NCBI RefSeq assembly: GCF_027460265.1
Contig: NZ_JAPZBC010000001.1
Location: 4,347,501 to 4,411,500, forward strand
From: Streptomyces sp. WMMC940
GTDB taxonomy: Bacteria > Actinomycetota > Actinomycetes > Streptomycetales > Streptomycetaceae
Direction of reading: 5' to 3'
Length of the DNA stretch: 64,000 nucleotides
Shown: positions 59,693 through 64,000 of the stretch, piece by piece
Layout: the number at the start of each line of letters is the position of its first letter
Numbering within the stretch: the stretch's first letter is position 1
The notes under the pieces: generated by a model
The model's database searches: none
What the model saw: the letters and a program-made list of their open reading frames with translations, nothing else
What the model was told of the DNA's origin: nothing
Made by a program: the position numbers and the translations under genes

Positions 59693-60798
59693 CTACTTCC
59701 GATCCGGCCCGTCCAGGTGCTTGCCGAGCTTCCGCAGCACCTTGCGCGTCGCCTCGGACGGGATGTGTGTGTAGACCTCCATGGTCACCGCGATCTTGCT
59801 GTGCCGGAGAATCTGCATCGCGATGCGCGGGTGCACGTCGAGGGCCGCCAAGAGCGAGCCGCATGTGTGGCGAGTGTCGTACAGCCGGATCCGGCGCACG
59901 CCGGCAGAGGCCGACCGGGCGGCGAACGACCGGTTGAAGTTTCGCGGCTCGATCGGGCTGCCGAACCTCGTGGTGAACACGAAGTCGGACTCGACCCACC
60001 CTGCACCCGCAGCCTGCCGCGCCACAGCCTGAGCCTTCTGCCTGAGCTGGACTGCGGTGACACAGATCTGCGGGAGAGGAAGGGCCGCCGTCGAGGCCTC
60101 GGTCTTGGTCTCGTCGTGCACCAGCTGACGGTTGATCCGCTGCAGCTGGTGTTCCACCGTGATCTCTCCCGCGTCGAGATTCACGTTCTTCCAGGTGAGT
60201 GCCAGCGCCTCGCCGCGACGCAAGCCGAGAACGAGCACCAGGACGTCCGGGTACAGCGGGTCGACAGCCGTCCGGGCGGCTTCCAGAAACGTCCGCGCTT
60301 CCTCGACGGACCAGGGTTCCCGCCGGCGCTTCCGTCCGGAGCGAACCTTGACCCATGCAGCGACGTTCTTGTTGATCAATTCCTCTGACATGGCGTAGCT
60401 GAGCGCCGAGCGGAGAACAGCCCGAGCATCCTGCACCGTCCGACGCGACGGGACCTGATCGCAGCACTGACGAGGCGCTTCTCGCCGAGTCCCGGAGCGA
60501 TGTACAGGCGGACGTGCATCGCATAGGTCTCGGCAGTCTTGGGCTTGAGGTCCTGGAGCACGAAGTTCTTGAGTCAGTACGCAAGATGCTGGGCCAGCGT
60601 GGGCGAGCTGGTGGCCACGGGCCCCTTGGACGCCTCACCGTGGAGCTTGACCCACTTCTCATGCACGACCGCCCTGGTGGGACCGTAGTCGTACGTGCGC
60701 TTGCGGTCGCCCTCGGGAGTATCCACCCAGACGTAGGCGGCGTATCCGTTCTTGTAGGGGTAGATCGAGCCTTCGCCGTTGCCGCGCTTGCCACTCAT
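59693..60798 (-). pseudogene. Tyrosine-recombinase integrase, inactivated
   Basis: The N-terminal part (from ATG 60798) reads GEGSIYPYKNGYAAYVWVD and ends at a TGA at 60574-60576 in AY*LKNFVLQDLKPKT, where a Trp codon is expected. The same frame then continues to VRLYIAPGLGEKRL. About 60460 it breaks off; the family's core-binding segment is missing and the frame changes to QCCDQVPSRRTVQDARAVL. The catalytic domain is whole: LVLGLRRGEALAL (Arg), YDTRHTCGSLL (HxxR-like), ILRHSKIAVTMEVYTHI (His and Tyr). A nonsense change plus a deletion with frameshift make it nonfunctional as a full protein. It overlaps xis by ATGA. Confidence 0.8.
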
Positions 60799-61004
60799 GC
60801 TGTCAATCCTTCCTGGGCCTCACGGGCCCGACGTTCGACGTACTCGTCGACCCAGCGAGGAAGGATGCGGCGGCTACGGCCCTCCTTCAGGGAACGGATC
60901 TCGCCGGTGAGGACGAGCATTTTGGTCTTGGACAGGCCGAAGCCGAGCATTTCGGCGACCTCGGCGGTGGTGTACCACTTGCCCTCGATGACGGTCGTGG
61001 TCAT
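60795..61004 (-). CDS. xis: Excisionase-like DNA-binding protein
   Basis: The protein is 69 residues. It has a winged helix/MerR-like motif: WYTTAEVAEMLGFGLSKTKM, LTGEIRSLKEGRSRRILPRW and VDEYVERRAREAQ. GGAGA precedes ATG 61004. It overlaps the integrase start and the stop of the preceding fragment by 4 nt each, the rep-xis-int order of actinomycete integrative elements. It seems intact although the integrase is not. Confidence 0.85.
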   Translation of the reverse strand: MTTTVIEGKWYTTAEVAEMLGFGLSKTKMLVLTGEIRSLKEGRSRRILPRWVDEYVERRAREAQEGLTA

Positions 61005-61190
61005 GCGGGGGTGTCTCCTTCCTGCGGGTCGTGTGTGAGTGAGGCGGCGAGCCATTCCTCGCTGCGGGTGAGTCCGGTGCCGGCGAAGGCCCGGTGGGCG
61101 AGGACGAGGGTGGTGTCGTCGTCGGCGGGGTCGGCCGTGGCTTCCTGGTCGCAGCGGGCGATGGCGGCTTCAACTGCGAAAGCGCCGGAT
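61001..61190 (-). pseudogene. C-terminal fragment of a mobile-element gene (replication/transfer)
   Basis: The minus frame ending at 61001 reads ARCDQEATADPADDDTTLVL, AHRAFAGTGLTRSEEWLA and LTHDPQEGDTPA, then TGA overlapping the xis ATG. In integrative elements of the pSAM2 type, the gene here is a replication initiator. Its upstream part is gone at the border with the IS fragment. Confidence 0.5.
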
Positions 61191-61398
61191 CCTGCCGGTC
61201 ATCTCCCGCAGAGGCGCACCAAACATCGAGGGCTTTGGCAAGCTCCGTTACGTCGTCGAGCAGACCTTCGCGCTGCTCCACCACTTCAAACGACTCGCCG
61301 TCCGATGGGAACGCCGCACCGAACTCCACGATGCCTTCGCCTCCCTCGCCTGCAGCCTCATCCGCTACCGACGGCTCAAGAGGGCTGCCGCTCCATGA
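61186..61398 (+). pseudogene. C-terminal fragment of an IS5-type transposase
   Basis: The plus frame gives RILPVISRRGAPNIEGFGKL, RYVVEQTFALLHHFKRLAVR, WERRTELHDAFASLACSLIR and YRRLKRAAAP before the stop at 61398. This is the end of an IS5-family DDE transposase (ARRG..., E in VVEQTFA as the catalytic Glu). Nothing upstream continues it, so the insertion truncated both itself and the mobile gene beside it. Confidence 0.7.
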
Positions 61399-61475
61399 TC
61401 GAAAAGGCTCTCATGGCGGCAATGTCCATCGGAAGGGCGACGGTTGCCCGGGGACACTCGCCACGCGCTCGTTCG

Positions 61476-62312
61476 CTACTCACCCGTCTCGTGCTTCGGA
61501 CGGTCCTGGGCGAGAGGCTCGTTGTAGGTGATCACGACCGGCGCGTTCGCCTCTGCCCGTGCGCGGTCGGAAGCCGCTGCGATCTCCTCGTAGGTCCATT
61601 CCTGGTACAGACGCTCTCCGTGGGCATCGGTGATGTCGATGACCAGGCGTGTCCACTCCTCGGCGTGCTGTTCGGGGACGAGTCCCAGTTCGTACGTGGC
61701 GTCCTGAAGGAGGGATTCGGTGACGCGTATGCCGGTGAGTCTCTCGGCCAAAGCGAGGACTGCCGCCTTTCCGTCAACGGCCGGGGCGTTCTCGTCGTGC
61801 TCTCCCTCTGGAGTCAGCGGGAAGCCGACTTCCCGCAGCAGGGGAACCAGTTCATCGGGGCTGCTGCCATCGCGCGCCGAGGGGCCCTCAAACGTCGTAC
61901 GGAGCTCACCGTCCTCAAACCAGTGGAAGAGGTGGATGGGCTTGCCTCTGTTATTCGAGTGCGCCACGACCCGGCCGCCCTCCGACAGCGTCTCCGCACA
62001 CGGCATTCCAAGGCCACCGTCAAAGCCGAGGACAACTGTCCAGTCGCCCTTCTCTCCTGGGACCTTGAAGGCGCCCGCGACGTAGGACTCGTCCCAGTCG
62101 GCGTAATCCACCTCGGCACGGTGAGCGTCATCCGCCTCGATCAGCCCAACCGTACCCTCCCCGGTGCCGCGCGGTTCCGCCTCCATCGCACGCAGCACCG
62201 CCCGGGGGCTCCGCCCTCGTATCAGTGTCAGGGTGTATCCGCTCTCCATCATGTGGCGGAAGAGCGGCGAGGTGCGGATCCAGGCGTAGTCGTGTGCGGT
62301 CACCAAGTTCAT
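61476..62312 (-). CDS. DUF6461-type protein, unknown function
   Basis: The protein is 278 residues. It begins MNLVTAHDYAWIRTSPLFRHMMESGYTLTL-like sequence and has WTVVLGFDGGLGMPCAETLS, SNNRGKPIHLFHWFEDGELR and LERLTGIRVTESLL-like blocks, matching streptomycete DUF6461 proteins. They often sit near polymorphic toxins and may act as immunity proteins, which is inferred. No signal peptide or helix is seen. It begins about 250 bp from the toxin-immunity genes. Confidence 0.65.
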   Translation of the reverse strand: MNLVTAHDYAWIRTSPLFRHMMESGYTLTLIRGRSPRAVLRAMEAEPRGTGEGTVGLIEADDAHRAEVDYADWDESYVAGAFKVPGEKGDWTVVLGFDGGLGMPCAETLSEGGRVVAHSNNRGKPIHLFHWFEDGELRTTFEGPSARDGSSPDELVPLLREVGFPLTPEGEHDENAPAVDGKAAVLALAERLTGIRVTESLLQDATYELGLVPEQHAEEWTRLVIDITDAHGERLYQEWTYEEIAAASDRARAEANAPVVITYNEPLAQDRPKHETGE

Positions 62313-62468
62313 ACGGCGCAGTGTGCCTGACGCCTCTGACAGTGCCCGAAACGCCGGTTCTCACAGCTGGAGCCGGTGTTGAGCTCCAAGGCCCTCATGA
62401 AGCCGACCGGCCAGCTCAGCAGACCTCAGCGACCGCTCACGCTTTGAAGGTCAGTAGTTGGGGGTTGT

Positions 62469-62503
62469 CTGGTTAGGGGTCCGCTTGGAGGGTCCCCAAC
62501 CAG
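62469..62503 (-). terminator. Possible terminator of the toxin-immunity operon
   Basis: CTGGTT-A-GGGG pairs with CCCC-AACCAG (62469-62503) across a short loop, with one bulge. It lies about 60 bp after the immunity gene stop on the minus strand. Confidence 0.4.
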
Positions 62504-62564
62504 AATCAAACGGGCGTCGCGCCCGATCAGCCCGCCCCGATCACTCCGACCGGAAAGTGCCCTG

Positions 62565-62894
62565 CTATTGAAGCGGACGGCCCACTTCAAGGAACTGCCG
62601 ATAAACGAGATCGAGCAGCGCCGCGTATGCATGTTGCGAGTGAGCGACGGCTTGGTCGCCACCCGATGTCATCTCACCGAGCCGATCGATTCGCTGCATC
62701 AGTGCTTGAAGCGTCGAGAGGACATCAACCGGAGCCGGCTTAAAGATCCCACGTTCCACATATCGGATCACCGTAGTCACGTACTCGTCGGCTTCCGCCA
62801 GATCGCTGTGCGCCAGAATGAGGTCCTTGCTCGATCCGCTCCGAGGGAACGGCAGGTTGCGCCACAGGGTGTAGGCGTCCATGAAACTGAGCAT
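62565..62894 (-). CDS. Probable immunity protein for the adjacent toxin
   Basis: The protein is 109 residues and all-helical by pattern (SFMDAYTLWRNLPFPRSGSS, DLAEADEYVTTVIRYVE, LSTLQALMQRIDRLGEM, YAALLDLVYRQFLEV). It starts 16 bp after the toxin stop, with AAGGAA upstream of ATG 62894, and has no helix or signal peptide, the usual layout of polymorphic toxin immunity genes. The base composition is less GC-rich than its surroundings, which suggests transfer. The family is not recognised. Confidence 0.6.
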   Translation of the reverse strand: MLSFMDAYTLWRNLPFPRSGSSKDLILAHSDLAEADEYVTTVIRYVERGIFKPAPVDVLSTLQALMQRIDRLGEMTSGGDQAVAHSQHAYAALLDLVYRQFLEVGRPLQ

Positions 62895-62910
62895 CACGTT
62901 TTCCTTGCTC

Positions 62911-64000
62911 CTAGTGGGTCTCGTCGTACCAGAAGGAAACGACTCGTCCGTCCGGCCCGATGATCCCACCCATACCTCCGTTGGGATCCGAATACTTCAC
63001 GCCCCATTTACCGTCGTCGAATGGCATCCTCTTTGCGTTGTAGCCCTTTTTGCCCCCTGGCTCAGCCAGACGCTGAGCCCAGTCAATCGAATCTTGCAAG
63101 TACTTCTCGCGCGTAACGTTCAATGGGCTGCCATGCTTTCCCCAATGGTATTCGAAACTGCCTCCGGGGTTGTCGAACGTGCCCTCGTGCCAGGCATCTG
63201 CAACCCCCTTAGGGCATGGCCCCGAATTGTGCACCAAGACCGGCGTGGCGCCCGCCAGCACATAGTACGTGTGGAGGTCGTTGACCGTGAGGTTGTAGGC
63301 AGGTTGAAGCGACTTCCATTGACGGACAGTGGAGATCGCTACGGTCTTGCCGTCGGCCTTGAGGAGTGTGTCGCCGGGGTTGAGGTCGGCGGCGTCGGTC
63401 CACTTCTGGGTCTTCTCGGACCGGAAGGGGTGGTGGTCGGTTGCCGTGACGGTGCCGCCTCCGGCCGCCGCGTCGAGCGTAAGGTCGGTGAAGTCACGGT
63501 CGTCAGGCGTGTATATGGTCGCCTCTACCCGGCGAGCTCCACCGGACCCGGTGAGCGGATCGGTAGCTTCGACGTAGTCGCCGGTTCGGATCTGTTCGAT
63601 TGGCTTGGTGGAGCCGTCACCCATGAGGACGTGCGTGCCGGCGGGGAAGCTGTTTTTTCCGCAGGAGGGTGTCTTCTTGAGTAGTTTGGAGAGTGCTTCG
63701 AAGACAGGGCTGAGGTCGACTCCGAACTTATCAAGCCAGCCGAGTCCCTTTGCCCCGGAAGCGGCCCATCCGGCGATCGGCGTAGCGGCAAGACATGCCA
63801 GGCCGGCATCCTTGTATGCCTGTTCGCTGTTTCCCCATTGAGGAACGTACTTGTAGAGCCAGCCTTCGGCGCCGTAAATGATGCAGTTGCCGATGTCGAG
63901 GGGTTCTCCCACGCCGGGAATGAGCCCGAGGGCGTCCAGGGTCGTGTGGATCTGGTCCATCGTGCTCATGTCCGGGAGTTCGTTGTTCCCTCCCGGCATC
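62911..64000 (-). CDS. Polymorphic toxin, HINT domain plus C-terminal toxin (5' part outside window)
   Basis: The gene continues past 64000. The visible 363 residues start with a membrane-interacting region (GLIPGVGEPLDIGNCIIYGA). The HINT domain follows (FPAGTHVLMGDGSTKPIEQI, TDHHPFRSEKTQKW, YYVLAGATPVLVHN), which releases the toxin by autocleavage at VLVHN. The toxin tip of about 105 residues has FEYHWGKHGSPLN, KYLQDSIDWAQRL and GRVVSFWYDE, a pattern like BECR-fold RNases with a His-Lys pair; this is tentative. It is probably secreted in contact-dependent competition. Confidence 0.8.
   Translation of the reverse strand, partial: MPGGNNELPDMSTMDQIHTTLDALGLIPGVGEPLDIGNCIIYGAEGWLYKYVPQWGNSEQAYKDAGLACLAATPIAGWAASGAKGLGWLDKFGVDLSPVFEALSKLLKKTPSCGKNSFPAGTHVLMGDGSTKPIEQIRTGDYVEATDPLTGSGGARRVEATIYTPDDRDFTDLTLDAAAGGGTVTATDHHPFRSEKTQKWTDAADLNPGDTLLKADGKTVAISTVRQWKSLQPAYNLTVNDLHTYYVLAGATPVLVHNSGPCPKGVADAWHEGTFDNPGGSFEYHWGKHGSPLNVTREKYLQDSIDWAQRLAEPGGKKGYNAKRMPFDDGKWGVKYSDPNGGMGGIIGPDGRVVSFWYDETH

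Noticed and set aside
59546..61398. Calling a complete integrative and conjugative element
   Set aside because: The integrase is broken, the replication gene is a fragment, and no second attachment site or transfer gene is seen in the window.

Overview
The window is very GC-rich (about 70 percent by eye), most genes start with ATG or GTG behind purine-rich ribosome sites, and the gene families (SARP-type regulators, many Ser/Thr kinases, HrdD sigma factor, SepX/GlpR, LtrA, DUF6227, LGFP-repeat exoprotein) point to a Streptomyces or close streptomycete chromosome. No rRNA is present. There are two tRNA genes, Arg(CCT) on the minus strand and Ala(CGC) on the plus strand, and each has a mobile-element remnant beside it.

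Positions 1-20900 are accessory. They hold a duplicated pair of zinc-ribbon membrane proteins, a secreted SUMF1-like protein, a MarC protein, and then an unusual immune-like locus at 4.7-10.4 kb. That locus has a SARP-type regulator fused to a macro domain, a divergent two-helix membrane protein with the same macro domain, and a convergent three-gene operon (small exported protein, large membrane protein, TIR-like protein). The membrane protein's C-terminus and the TIR protein's N-terminus carry the same 18-residue Asn/Gln/Gly/Phe motif, which resembles an amyloid-type signalling tag. Decayed IS pieces, a frameshifted SMI1/KNR4 gene, three Ser/Thr kinases (one with an abnormal tail), a TetR regulator and an SDR gene sharing an operator-like sequence, and a LGFP/DUF2599 exoprotein follow.

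Positions 20900-23000 hold a two-repeat CRISPR-like relic and a roughly 1.5 kb segment flanked by 43-bp direct repeats of the 3' part of tRNA-Arg. The segment carries an antitoxin/PIN-toxin pair. Positions 23000-36100 hold a fatty acyl-CoA ligase-like enzyme, an M6 metalloprotease, three regulator/target pairs (TetR/MFS, MarR/DODA dioxygenase, WYL/MFS) with visible inverted repeats, and hrdD with a perfect SigR-type promoter.

Positions 36500-40600 are the fructose operon (fruR-fruK-fruA). Positions 40700-59400 look like conserved core chromosome: peptidase, LtrA, methylthioadenosine phosphorylase, an FmdB/Ruc-like zinc ribbon gene behind a CIRCE element, an antiporter and a penicillin acylase. 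Then come a formyl-THF cyclo-ligase, galU, glp (moeA-like), moaC, mogA, rimJ-like and glpR/sepX. From recall, the ligase-galU-moeA-rimJ-membrane protein order and the Ruc-like gene are also neighbours in Mycobacterium tuberculosis.

Positions 59500-64000 start at tRNA-Ala with a decayed integrase, an intact excisionase, and fragments of an upstream mobile-element gene and an IS5-type transposase. They end with a DUF6461-type protein and a polymorphic toxin (HINT plus C-terminal toxin domain, running off the window) followed by its likely immunity gene. All assignments come from reading motifs and gene order; no database search was run.
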